From: Mactra quadrangularis
Taxonomy: Eukaryota; Mollusca; Bivalvia; Venerida; Mactridae
DNA: 64,000 nt
NCBI GenBank assembly: GCA_025267735.1
Contig: CM046297.1
Span: 35,118,011 to 35,182,010, forward strand
Direction: 5' to 3'
Positions 35,853 to 48,285 of the stretch are shown here, one piece after another (positions within the stretch are counted from its first letter, which is position 1; every line of letters starts with the position of its first letter). The position numbers and the translations under genes are program-made. The notes below the pieces were generated by a model. That model was not told the origin of the DNA and ran no database searches. It saw nothing but the letters and a program-made list of their open reading frames with translations.

Positions 35853-36959
35853 AGCTAATACAGAATCTATTTATTACCATGACAAGATAAATATAATGAT
35901 AATTAATAGGCCATGATTGATGTATACATGTATATTATATCTTATGTCTAACTCAGAAAATCTTCATTATATGTTGTAGATTTTTATAGAGTCTTACAGC
36001 TGTACAATGAAGCTGTTGCCCTGATCCTCTGGGGGAAGTTCATGGGTGGGATCTAATAAATGTGGATTGTTTATTAATAAAACCTTTATAGTAAATAATT
36101 TATATAAATAATAGCTTTGCTGTAATTATATGAGAAACTTTGTATTAAGGCCATCATTGACCGGGAGTTGTCTTGGATTTAGACTCAGGGGTTAACTTGG
36201 GTATTCCCACCATAATGGAGGGAGTTAAGGGGACTGGAGGAGGGACTTGGATTCAGAGGGGGACTAGGGTCTGCACTCAGTTTTTTTCACATCTTAATTT
36301 AAGTAGAACAGATTAAAGTGTGTTGAGAAAATTGATTTTGCACACCTTGTATGTTGACATTTCTTAAGGAACTGCAGTAGTCCATTAAGCCACACAAAAA
36401 TTCAGGATTAAAATCATTGATATTTAGAGCACCACATTTTGGTTTTGGCAAGAAATGAACATTTTGTCCAGCTTAACATAATTATGGATCTCTAGATTTG
36501 CTTTCTGATTTTGACTTTGAATATCTAATAAAGTGAAGTAATAAAGTTTCACCTGTTGTTCAAATATAATATTTATATTGTGTTTGTGTTGGGGTAGACA
36601 TTAGATGATGTGATAAGATATTGAGATATTATGAAGTAAATAAATATATTGCCTTAAGCTGACTGTCTGCAGACTTTTATCTTGCTTTATTTTATGTTCT
36701 ATACTATATAATGGTCTAGTCATTTTATTACATTGGTTAGTCTGTGTCCCTTTGGTCCTTGCTGTATGGACTTTGAAGTATCCACCACTGTGTTCATTTT
36801 ACCATATTTGTCTGTCTGAATCCTTGTTGCAAGGAATTTGCAGTGTCCACCTCTGTGGTCAAGCAGTGTGGTCATTGTATTCTCTCATTGTAAGAGCCCG
36901 GCTAGGTTTTGTGTTTAAGTCCAGTTGCCAAAAAAAAGCCAAATTATGTAAAACAGGTT

Positions 36960-37085
36960 TCTGTCACTGATGAAAGTATGCGCCTATAAATCCAAAGATT
37001 TAGCCTTTCCAGGAATGACGAGTAGGTTGACTGACCACTGTGATATAACCTATACAGTGTGTTTCTATGGCGTTAAAGCAAACAT
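36960..37085 (+). mobile_element. SINE family A, 3' body fragment
   Basis: Contains 'tgtcactgatgaaagtatg', 'gatttagcctttccaggaat', 'gagtaggttgactgacc' and 'ctatggcgttaaagcaaac'. No tRNA-like head precedes it. Confidence 0.75.
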
Positions 37086-37324
37086 GAAAATTCATTTACC
37101 CACCTGCCAAGAGATACTATTTTGACAGTATATCAAATGACTAAGTTAAATGAAATCAACTTTAAATCTATACCATTGTGATGAGGTAACTAATACCTTA
37201 AATCAAATGAATACTGTTGTCATCCAGTAATAGATACCTTAAATTAGCAAATTTAGGCTTGTAATGTTTTAATATTTGTTTGTTCATAAACTTTATATCT
37301 CGAGCAAATTTTACTATGTTTCTA

Positions 37325-37570
37325 TACTTAGGGTTCCTTTTACATCATTCGGGTTCTATTTGCATTATTTTGCTTCTTCTCTTTTATTTGGTTTAGTCTG
37401 TTACTTACTTGGCACTTTTCTGTATTTTTGTTTCTTTTACCTCAATTTTGTCTTTTTGTGTTACTTAGAATTTTTCTGTACTGTTTGTTTCTTTAAGTTC
37501 AATTTGTGTTCTTTCTGTTTCTTAGCACTTTTCTGTCATTTTTGCATACTTTCTTTTACATATTTTATGC
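37325..37570. repeat. Pyrimidine-rich degenerate tandem repeat (about 58 bp)
   Basis: Units share 'gcacttttctgta.ttttgtt' with 'tcaatttt' and 'gttacttag' blocks. The 102-codon plus-strand frame that runs through it (mostly Phe, Leu, Cys and Tyr) is explained by the T-rich repeat, not by a membrane protein. Confidence 0.65.
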
Positions 37571-38544
37571 ATTTTCTGTTCTAGAAGGAAAGACATTTAA
37601 ATGAACAGTCCACCTCTTAATATAAATAATCTTTGTAAAGAGCATTTTTAAAACAAAAATCATTAAAACCAGGGATGTTATATAGAATAAATAAATATAC
37701 AAATATGTATAGACAAATAAAGGTTGCTTAGCCTTATAAACTGTATATAAGTATTAAATTCGCATGTAAGATACTATATTTCAATCATATGTTATTTCAC
37801 CAGATACTTTATTTTTCCATTAAAATAAATTAGATATTTTTTTCGTACAAAGGTATGTTAATGAAAGCTTGCAAGTCAGAAGGCAATCTTGGGCGCAGAT
37901 TGTTTTGTACAGATCTTTCGAGTTCAAGTGACTTGCACTTTTCTGCATTAAAAATTTGACAATTTTTTGCCGATTTTTCTCGCCCAACTTATTTAAAGAT
38001 CTTAGTCAAATAATTATAGTTTTTTGCCCTCTAATTTGTAAAATTAAAAACTAACAACATTACTATTATCAATATGTACACTGCAATTCTCTTTTGTCTA
38101 TTTTATTGTTTGATACTTCAAAAGCTTAAAAGCTTTTAGTTGAGGACCGATTAAAGTTTGAAGTGCCCCACTATAAAAGTAGAGATTTTAAAACTTCCTT
38201 TAAAGGTTACACCATCAAAATTTTTATCCACTCGGATTAAACTATAAAGATACTATCTCTCGGCCTTTCTCTCAATGTTTTATAATCTTTCTTATTATTC
38301 TTTTACTTTTATATGAGCTCTCGTCTTGTTTTCATTTCCTTGTTTTCATTTCCGCTGAAGGTCATATTTTAAGCTTAAGGGATTTGGTTATATTGCGTAA
38401 GTTTTAGAACGTGTTCTTACTGGCTGTTCTAGCATTTAACCAACACCTGGGGATTTAAATCAACTTTTATGCAACTTTTCCAAATGCTTAATGAAGTTAA
38501 CACTATTCTGATAAAATCTTACTTAAATACTTTAGTAATTAATA

Positions 38545-38765
38545 TTTTTATTGCACTACAAACAGAGTGTACCTTTAATTATACATAACAGGAACCAAAG
38601 TGTCCCTTTAAAATATGCACTTATCTGACATCAAAGTGTAACCTTAATTTTCCACTCAATTTTACCATTTTAGCCAGCTTTATGTACCTTTAATTTCACA
38701 CAGTGCAAACAACTGAGTGTTCCTTTAATTATACACTGCAGGCAGAGTGTACCTTTAAGCCAACT
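38545..38765. repeat. Degenerate tandem repeat (gagtgtacctttaattatac type)
   Basis: Four to five variants of 'agagtgtacctttaattata' alternate with 'cactgcaggca' or related spacers at roughly 55-65 bp. Confidence 0.65.
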
Positions 38766-39199
38766 GTTATTATAAATAGCAACCTGTATCATCTATCCAT
38801 CTACCCACTAGTTGTGAGACAGAGGGAGAGAGGTATATAATTATGTTGTTTCAGTTGAAAGTAGATTTCCCCTTAGGGTGATATACCTTTAAAATTGAAG
38901 CCAAACTAATTTGTACAACATTCTAATGTATAGTGTGCTTTTAACTAGTTTACGATATTTTTAGTTAACAATATTTGTCGGATCAGAGATATATGGAGAT
39001 ATTAACAGTATATGTAGCATATTATTAATCGCAAAATAAAAGTGTACATGTGGTTTTGTTAAAAATGTAAAAGGTAAAATTTTTAGATAGACGGGGTTAA
39101 TGTTTAAATACTGGATTTTAAGTGGTCATTTGATTTTATAGTGGACATAAGTGGGTTTTATTTGATAATCGAGTGATCTAAATACAAGCTTGACCGTTT

Positions 39200-39432
39200 T
39201 TATTACGTACAAATATTGCGCAATACCAATAGTTGTTGTTGTTGTTGAGTGACCGTAAGAATAGCACACTGTGAAAATTGTAAACAACAAGTTTTTATCG
39301 TACCAAGTGGCATATTTAGTTTATATGGGACGTTTATACATGAAAAATTTGCTTGTGACTAAATATAGTTTGGATATAAATTGAAACTTGTGGATATTTC
39401 GTTTTGGATAATGTATTGACTCTCAACTTTAG
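39200..39432 (+). promoter_or_regulatory. Possible alternative promoter and non-coding first exon
   Basis: A perfect C/EBP palindrome ATTGCGCAAT (39215-39224), followed at once by CCAAT (39226-39230), a (GTT)n tract, and a donor-like TTTAG|GTATGT after 39432. The stretch keeps several CpGs. It has no usable ATG frame, so if transcribed it would be a 5' UTR exon spliced to E4. This is inference from motifs. Confidence 0.25.
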
Positions 39433-39817
39433 GTATGTTTCTTTTCTGTTCTGTAACTTTTCATTGAATGGAATGGACTTGAATTACGTTTTAATGAATT
39501 ATATGATATGTTGATGTTTAGAGTAGGTTTTTTATAAAGGAGTTAGCAGAATTTCATCTAAATTGCCGCTTGGATTAACTTGAATGAACAGGGCATCATA
39601 ACCTGAGTCTATCATAAGGTTTATCTTTTCATTACTATATTTTCATAATTTTTTCCTAACAAATATATTTTTTGCAATAATTTTTCATTGCAGAGTTTTA
39701 TTTCTCTTTGAGTATTTTTATAACGTTACATAAAAGTTGATGAATATTTGTGGAAGGCGTGTCTAGTAATTAAATCATCACACTGCTGGGGTTTTCTACA
39801 AGAAGTATAATTAAGCT

Positions 39818-40090
39818 AAAAACCTATGCCATACTGTGCTATATACCCAATACACTAAAAAACCTATGCCTTACTGTGCTATGTACCCAATACACTAAAA
39901 AACCTCTGCCATACAAAGCTTTGTACCTTAATAACAAAACAAACTGCACCAAACTGTGATATATACCTAATAAAATAATAAGAAACTCATGCAATACTAA
40001 GCTTTGTATCTTAATTACAAAAACCTATGCCATGCATAGCTATGAAGGGGACTTAATAAAAAACCTATGCCTTACTGAGGTATAAAGTAC
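39818..40090. repeat. About 41-bp tandem repeat (aaacctatgccatactgtgc type)
   Basis: Five to six units begin 'aaaacctatgccatactgtg' and continue with 'ctatatacccaatacacta'. The first two are nearly identical; later ones diverge and vary in length. Confidence 0.75.
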
Positions 40091-40464
40091 AATGCATCCT
40101 TCAGGTGGAATGTTATTTCTAAGATGTTTTGCAATAAAGATATAATGGCATATTTCTACGGATGTTTTGATGTATCTGTTAAGATTTTAGTGTTTTAAAG
40201 TGATCTTGTATGAAATAGTCTGGATTTAAGTTAAAGATTTCTCTGTAAGTTACAGCAGTCATGACCTTCAATTTTCTCAAGCACTAGCATGATAAATCAT
40301 GGTAAATAGTAAGGGCCAAACCATCAACTAGCCTGACTAAATGAAATCATATACATATTAGTAATTTTCACTAGCCTAAACCAATTTACACTAGTCCTGG
40401 GCTTCAAGCTTGTGGGTCAAGGCCATGACTGTTTTAAGTGTACAAAATAACTCCATAGCTATCA

Positions 40465-40660
40465 TAGATGTAATAGTGTGGATAGCCAGTGTTGGTTTGA
40501 ATCCCAGCCAAAACCTAACGTGTTGTTTCCTTGAGCAAGACACTTTATCTTACTAGCACGGTACTGGGGGACCAGGAAACTGATTAATCTGAGTTGTAAG
40601 AACTTGTTTCACAATCAAGCTAAAGAAAATAAGTATAAAGTAAACTATATAATTCACTTA
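40465..40660 (+). mobile_element. SINE family B copy
   Basis: Includes 'ggtttgaatcccagccaaaa', 'tttccttgagcaagacactt', 'ggtactgggggaccaggaaa' and 'gaacttgtttcacaatcaag'. Close to the 25350 copy in length and order. Confidence 0.75.
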
Positions 40661-43600
40661 AAAATCTTAATTATAACTAAACTATATCAGTCACATAAAA
40701 ATCTGTATTTTTCAACAAAAAGTTATGTTTCAGTATGAAAAAGCTCTTTTATTACAATTTTTCTTATGAACAAGCTGTGTCCTTGATGTTTATATTATTA
40801 CATTTTTTCTACAGTCCATTATTTAACTAGGTTACTATCTGTGTATATAATACCTTGATTATTTATTATACAAATATAGTAAAACCCTTTTTTTATGGCC
40901 AGCCCCTTTTGACAGGCCTTCCCATTTACAACCATTCTCAATTCTTGTAACATTGCACCAAGGGGTCAATGTAAGATGACCCTTGTGTCCCCCAATCTGT
41001 ACAAGCCTAACATTATTAATAATATTTGGAGAGTGAATTTCTATTTTTAGTTTTCTGAGCTATTTTGATGGCCCATGTTATTCACAGGCTGTGATTGGAC
41101 AATTCATTAAGAGTCGTCCTACAATCCTCGCTCTTATTAATGTATTTTCAAATAAAATTACCCTCCCTTCAGCAAGTTGCGTCTCCATAGAAGTCACTTT
41201 AGAGTTGTCCTATGACTGACTGTCTTAGAGAGGTCACACTGTATATTGGGTCTTGTTTATCTTGGTTCATTTTAATATTGTACATAAAAATTATGTATTC
41301 ACATAATAATAGGGTCATATTTCTTTGTAAATGTTTATAAACTTTTTCTTATTCATAACTTAAGATTTCTACTCAATTTCATCTCTTTGTATCAAAGGTT
41401 GTGTATAGCCTTGACTTAACTGTCTTCCCCCACCCATTTGTATTTTTCAACACAAAACATTAAGCTTGCTGATTTAAGTACTTGTTAATTCACATACATT
41501 AATATGGATATCTATTTTTATCAATCATGAGTTCAATAGTGCTAATGTGAGTATTTAGATCACCAGGGTTAATGTTTGTGCCATTGATCGTTAAATTAAA
41601 TTTAACCGTTCGATTCTTGCCCTCCATTCTGCATTTTAGGTCAGGTATGGTCTTGGTTTGCCCCATTAATTATATTCATCATTTCCCTTGATTCATCTTT
41701 TAATCACCTGTCCCTGGCCCTTGTCCTCATTCTTGACCTTGGTTAAAATGAAAATATAATTTAATATTCAGTGTAGCCCCGCCCCCTCTCTCCCTCTCCC
41801 CCTAGTTTCAAAATATTGTTGTTGTACATATTATTAATATTATTTAGTTGTCCTTGCACATTGTGGTACAGTCATGCACATTTATAGCATAATATGTCCT
41901 TGGTTTATATAAGGGTTTGTCATGTTAACACTTTAAGTGTATTAATAAATATTTACTTATGAAATCATTCTTGTTTGAGCGTACTTAGACTTTGTGGGTA
42001 GGTGTTGTCTTATGAAATATGATAATTTTAGTTCAAAGCCAAGATGCGATATCAGATACGAGTTTTACATACTTTTTAAAAGTCATGAATCATATATGGT
42101 AGACAGTTCTCCTAACCATGTTTTTTTGGAATGCACTAGCACTGGACTGCACTTATTTATGAGCAACTCTTCTTTTCTCCCATTAAAAGCCATAATTGAA
42201 AGCTTGGCTTGAACCCGATCTCTATGTACTGAGTTTATAGGATCTCTCAACATTACACAGGGAACCATGTTCATGAATATTATAATTGATACGGTCAGCT
42301 GCACATGACCTGTGCTGCAAGCTTGACCAACAAAAATAAGCGAATATTTTGAAAGTGCATTTAAATGGGTTATAAATTTTGTTGGGCTGTTTTATTTTAA
42401 AACAGCGACCATGACCTCTTGAACAGAGGCAGATCAACAAAATGTAAATTTTTTCGAGTCAGTTTCATACTCAATTAATTGTAGATGACTCATACCGCTA
42501 GAATTTGTACAATTATCTTTCTGAATCATTCCTCATTCTCTCTTTTCCTTTCTCTCTAAGAAATAATGTTTACATAAAAATCAGAACTTCTGAACTCATC
42601 AAAGTACTGTCTATAAGAAAGTGGCAACAATTTCCTTGCTTAGTGTTTTTATAAATAAATAAAACTTAATCCCTGACACTTCAACCTGGTTTTTAGAGAT
42701 CTATACCAAAATTCATCTTTGATTTTGTATACATGTAACTGGCATGGATCAAGATTTGTATACGTGAGGGGAATCCCAACCCTGGATTATTTTGAGAGCG
42801 GGTACATCTTTACTGTAGCTTTTATTTGAATCATGTTTTTTTTTACAGTTCCAAAATTTCTTCTTTGGCTGATACATATTTTTAGGTTAAAGTGTCTTGT
42901 TTTTCAGGGAAGGGATATCTTTTAGGGTAAAGGGACTTGTTTTCAGGGAAGGGGGCTTGACACCAAAATATTTTGGGAACTTATTTTTATTTAAAAAAAA
43001 AATTCAAATACTGAACACCCTTAGCATCCCATAGTTTAATTTATAAAAGGTAAAAATTAGGGCTCATTAAATTCCAACTTTTGCCATTTCTGAAACCGCA
43101 TAGGACGCCATTTCAACTCGCACCCATTTTGAAATCTCTGTGAAAGGTTTCTTTTGACTGGTCCACCATGTCTGCCATTGTAATATTTCACCCCATAGTT
43201 CTGTATACATGAAGACCAAGGTGTATGAAGTGTTTCTTATATAAATAAAGGAAATACATATAATTAAACAGTGTATATGGAATACATAAATATAAGATAA
43301 ATATATAAAAATTGGAAACGTCTGGTCTTGGTCAATAATTAGACTCTAAGTTTATACTATAAGTTATTATATCTGGCTTGTTAGAGAGGCTTGGCTTATC
43401 AGCTGATAGACTGGCTCATTGATTCGATATTGAAATCTCTGCTGATAGACTTGCTGTCTGATTTATCAATCAATCAAATCTGAAAGGGGAATTTGTCAAC
43501 TGCTGCCAGTATCCCTGGAACTTTGGCAGGCAGCAGGTGGCTAGATCTTCTTACATCTGTCCTCCATGTAACCCTGTCTAAAGGTAGTAGAGGATCACTG

Positions 43601-44212
43601 TTGTGCAGCTCATTCAATATTGTAATCTATATTTCACATTATACAGTATTGTCCGTTTTTTCTCAACTGTCAGAGCTTGAATACTTTCACAGTGACTGAA
43701 TGCATTGTTTTTGTACTGGCGGTCTAATTGTTATTAAAAATATGTTGACTAAAATATATCATACGGCATAAGCAGCTTTACTCGATCATAATACACATTT
43801 TTGGAAACTCATGTATTACGACTATAAATTTAATAAACGCATTCACCATGTAATTATTCATGCTTTGACAGTTGGGAAAAAATGAACAATAATGTATCAC
43901 TATCAATATCAATGTTTTATTGCTGAATGGACTTGATACAGAGACATTTGTCTTCTCAAAATAAGCATTTTGACTTAAAAATTTTCAAAGACACTTTACA
44001 AAATAAAAATTTCAGACTCAACAATAATCATAGATCTAGCTCTCTTGAAAACATGCATTTGGAACTTATTGAAAATATTGTCAAGGTTTCCATAATTTTT
44101 GTAAAATAATTGTTTTGGAAAAAAAAGGGACAAAATGTAAGGTTTTTTTAGTAATGCTCTTTATGTTGCCATAATTTAAAAAAAATTGTTTTTTAACGTA
44201 TTCAACACATCT

Positions 44213-44405
44213 ATAGGTTATATATACGACGGCCAGCTCTTCCTACTATAGGTTTCCTAGACACTTATCTATCACCAGTACTAACTTACCCTACCACGAG
44301 CCTGACAACTCATGTATAGGGTCTGACCTACCGCAACCAGGCTCAAACCAGCGATCTCCGGATTCGAAGTCGGACATGCTAACCACTATGTCACAGCAGC
44401 AGCTA
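44213..44405 (-). mobile_element. SINE family C copy, minus strand, with tRNA-like head
   Basis: On the minus strand it reads 'tgacatagtggttagcatgt' then 'ttcgaatccggagatcgctg' and 'gtttgagcctggttgcggta', a tRNA-like head. The body has 'gggtaagttagtactggtga', 'tctaggaaacctatagtagg' and 'agctggccgtcgtatata'. The same body is present at 48075-48285 on the other strand. Confidence 0.78.
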
Positions 44406-44664
44406 TATTTTAGTTAGGTAGTTTGGCTGTATTTTACATAGAGAAATGACAAAACTATAGACATATTTATGACATTAATGTTTTCAGCAACAATCCTTCA
44501 GGCCAAATGTTTACAGTAAACTAAAACATAATCTATCATAGCATTAAACCTTGGCTAAGTCTATTCCAACATTAGTTCAAGTTGCCTTCATGAATAAATT
44601 ACAGGTCCAAATTTACATGTCCAAACAAAATGATTACATGTATATATCTTATGGCCAAATCTTG

Positions 44665-44790
44665 GCTTAAATAATTTCTACAACCATTCTGCCTCCTACC
44701 ACTGATTCTAAAGTATGTAGGGGCAGTTGTCAGTCACTGACAAATATGGGCCTAGTAACTGTTTAACAAATAATCCAGATTCCTAGATTT
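44665..44790 (+). mobile_element. SINE family A, body fragment
   Basis: 'cattctgcctcctaccactg', 'ggggcagttgtcagtcactg' and 'gggcctagtaac' match the middle of the family; both ends are missing. Confidence 0.65.
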
Positions 44791-46112
44791 GTGCGCTGCC
44801 AACTAAGCTAACCGAGCAGCTAAAAAGTTCTGCAAGGATGTTAAAGAGATGACAGCCCCTTTCCTTCATCCCCCCAACCTAAAATTTCAGGGCTTTTCCG
44901 TCTAATATCATTTGACCTAAGTTCTTACTTGGATAAAATCACTTGTTTGTGTATTTAATTCAAGGGTTAACGATTTTCCTTCATTTCAAATTCCCTTGAT
45001 CATTGAGTTTTAAGTTTCGTACCCCTATCAATATGTATCAGACTCGTACCTTTGAAGCTTTAACTAATTTGCATAATATTACCCACAATACCTTTAAAAC
45101 ATTGGGTAAATACAAATCTTACGTATCACAAAACAAAGATTAAAGTCATATAAACCTGGTTTGATGTTTTCTATTACATCATTACAATGGGCCAAGACAA
45201 ATTCACTCCATTGTTTTAAAACGATTTGGAATTCCTAATTATTTTGCGATAAGATAATGTTTTATAAAATTTGCTATCATAAAGGGTGTGGTCACATTGT
45301 TAACCTATTTTGAATGTGGAGCTTTTTAACTCATGGTGAGCAACTGCCCTCTTTGAACTTGTAAGATAGTGTTGTGTTTGGAATTCAGTACATAATTAGT
45401 TTCTGTTGTCTGGAAATTCACCTACCTTGACCCTCCCACTCTGAATTGTCAGGAATTTAAATCAGCAGGGTCATGTCTGGACCACAAATAGTTGATACGA
45501 TTCAAAATAATGTACTTTTGTTTCAAGTACTTTGCATAATTATTCCTAAAACAAATAAAGTTATTATTTAAAAATGATTCATTTATAAAACTGTCTGTTT
45601 TACAGGAAATAAATGAATGACTATTTATAGGCATTTAAGGAAAGAGTTTCAATTTATTGTTAAAGATAATCCCATGAAATTAAATGAAAATTAGAAGTCA
45701 TGATTATATACTACTTGAAATGACTCATAGTTATTGAAATGTACAACAGAGCTGATCCGGTCATTTTATGTTGGGTGACTTTAAAAAAATCTGTTTTCCT
45801 GTTTGGCAAGAATTTTTGAAGTTCTAGTGGGGTTGGTTCAGTTATAAACATGGTTTATTTTTCTAAACCTGAGGGATCTGGGATAATTTTCCAACATTTT
45901 AGCCATGATAGGCTTTGTCATAGCAAGAAAATCAAACAATTTTGCTGATTTTTCTCTTTAAAGGGAGAAGTTTTTGACTTGTTGTGAAAGGATAAACAAA
46001 TTTTTGTTAAGTAAAAAAATCCTATCCTGGGGTCCACATGGTTGATTCAATTTGTCCAAATATGTAGCCTCATTGAATAAAGTTTTTTATAAAAATCAGG
46101 ATGATTTATTAT

Positions 46113-46142
46113 CATTATTATTATCATCATCATCATCATTAT
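46113..46142. repeat. (ATT)/(ATC)n microsatellite
   Basis: A compound tract of TTA/TCA triplets, 'attattatcatcatcatcat' at its core. Confidence 0.8.
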
Positions 46143-46479
46143 AAAAAAGAAGTGTACAGGAAGCTTGTTAAGCGAATAGGCTGCCAATAATTATGATAAA
46201 TAAAAAAAGTTTAATTAACTTCACAAAATCCAAATAAAAATTAAATCCTCCATTCTTCCCCATTTGTAAAGCCCCTCCCCCCCCCTGTATCCACAATTGG
46301 ATCAGATTCATATCTTAATTAACGAGTTTATCAATAATATATAATGATGCGAGATATAAGTATTATATATGTCCTGGAGTCACGATGATGTGTCATCTAT
46401 TAAACCACATAATTAAACCTTTATATTGACAGCCTTGATTGTAAAAATTCAATTAACTCTTTGTATACAGTGTCGTTAG

Positions 46480-46774
46480 CTGTCCACGGTTAAAAAGAAA
46501 GTCGTTTTTTCGTTACTTGCCGTTTGTCAATCGTAATTATTAAAAAGTAAAATCATTTCATTCACTTGCCTTTGTTTTAACAGTGTATGTAATTTATATG
46601 GTGCGTATTGAGTTAAATCAGGTTTAGGATTTTTGATTTTTTTATACATGTCTATTGATAACGATTGAATTTTGGCGATATTTATTTTTGTAACGGTTGT
46701 TAGTTTATAAGAAATTTCTTACGTGGTGATTTAATTGATAGTTGAATGGATTCTTTCACTTGGATATGACTGTG
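46480..46774 (+). promoter_or_regulatory. Possible alternative first exon with ATG ACT GTG | donor
   Basis: A CpG-retaining stretch (about ten CpGs in 300 bp, including a MYB-like TAACGGTTG) ends in ATG ACT GTG|GTGAGT, with the ATG at 46766. The donor leaves in phase 0, exactly the phase E4 accepts, so an M-T-V-IQQTQ start would be in frame. An upstream ORF (ATG at 46746) ends TGA overlapping this ATG as ATGA. All of this is visible, but use as an exon is unproven. Confidence 0.3.
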
Positions 46775-48074
46775 GTGAGTAATCTCCTTGGATTTTAGAT
46801 GTCTTTAATCTCTTTAGGTTTATTTGTTACATATCTCTTTGGATCTTTATTGTTTTAAATGTCTTATAGTTCTTTATGACTGCAGTATGTAATATTTTCT
46901 GAGTTTAAATGTTTCGTAATTATTTATGAATTTGATTAGTCTGGTATATTTGTAACAATAGAGAGTATTTGGTTTCCTTGGACAGAAAAGTTGGTGGGGG
47001 GGGAGGGGACAGGGCTTAACTGTTTAGTACTCTCTATAGAGAGTATATGGAGACTGTTAAAGCTAGGTAATTAAGGGTCATTTGTTAGACCCTTGTTAGA
47101 ACGGATGGAACATTTTGTCTATGGAAACAGAAAGCTATTTGTGGTGATTTATCATGTACTGTGTGTTAGAACCCATGAAGCTTGAACCAAACTTTATATT
47201 TTAACAAAGTAGACAGTTCTATGCACATCATATAAATATACTCTGGTGAATTTCTAGAATGATTAAGTGAACTGTCCACTGCATTTGACTCTTGGCTGTT
47301 GAAATGTAGATCAAATCTATTCTATACCTACTGTTACAGTGTGGTCACACTCTGCAATAGTCAAGCTTGTAACAGCTTTGTTATGTTACTTGTACCTTAG
47401 CCTTTTATTTTTGACGAAAAGTGTAACTCATTGTTTCAAAATAACAAAAAATCGTTATTTAACTCACTGACATTCTTAGCTCATTGTGCTGTCCCTTTAG
47501 GCTATAAGCACTCCCCTGGCCTCTGACAGTGGTCATTAAAGCCACGCCTTTTACATTACAAATTTTGAAGTATGACTGTTGCATGTTTTGAAATATAGTA
47601 CATAATCAGCCCATGACTGTCACAATTTATTTAATTGTGAAGTTAATTGTATTTAAATACTATGACATAGTAATTGTAAAAATACACACCCCACATCAAT
47701 TTACATATGAATGAGAAACATTGCCTTTGGGTAAAGAAACAATCTATTTAATTAAATGACTATAAATCAATAAAACATTATATCAAAGTGACTAGGTAAA
47801 TATGTATATTTTTATTTGACATATTTGTTTATTTGTATTTTGTGGCCATTTATCTACAAATTTTGATTTAGTTTATCATGGAGGTTGAGACACCTAACCA
47901 GCTCTCTTTTGTACCGGCACTCAAATGCTCTTTTACAAGGGGTAATAATTTCAGTGTATAAGGAAGAAAATACACATTATTGTCATTATCTTATGTATAG
48001 TTATGTCCTAAAGTGACCATGACTTGAACCCAAATCTTGTATTTAAAGCCAAGTTTTCTTGCTGGATGCTGTCC

Positions 48075-48285
48075 TGGCCAACAGTGAAATAATTTGAATC
48101 TGGAGATTGCAGGAAGAGCCGGGTTGCGGTAGGTCATACCCTATAAATGAGGCCTCGTGGCAGGGTAAGTTAGTACTGGTGATAGAAAAGTGTCCAGGAA
48201 ACCTATAGTAGGAAAAGCTGGCCGTCGTATATATAACACAAATATGTGTTGAATATGACGTTAAACCCAATTAAAATAAAATAAA
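48075..48285 (+). mobile_element. SINE family C copy, plus strand, decayed head
   Basis: From 'ttgaatctggagattgcagg' onward it parallels the 44213-44405 copy: 'gccgggttgcggtaggtcat', 'ggtaagttagtactggtgat', 'gtccaggaaacctatagtag' and 'agctggccgtcgtatata', then 'gacgttaaacccaa' and an A-rich tail. Confidence 0.75.

Noticed and set aside
37276..37584. 102-codon frame that looks like a multi-pass membrane protein
   Set aside because: Phe/Leu/Cys richness is produced by a T-rich tandem repeat, not by selection for membrane segments.
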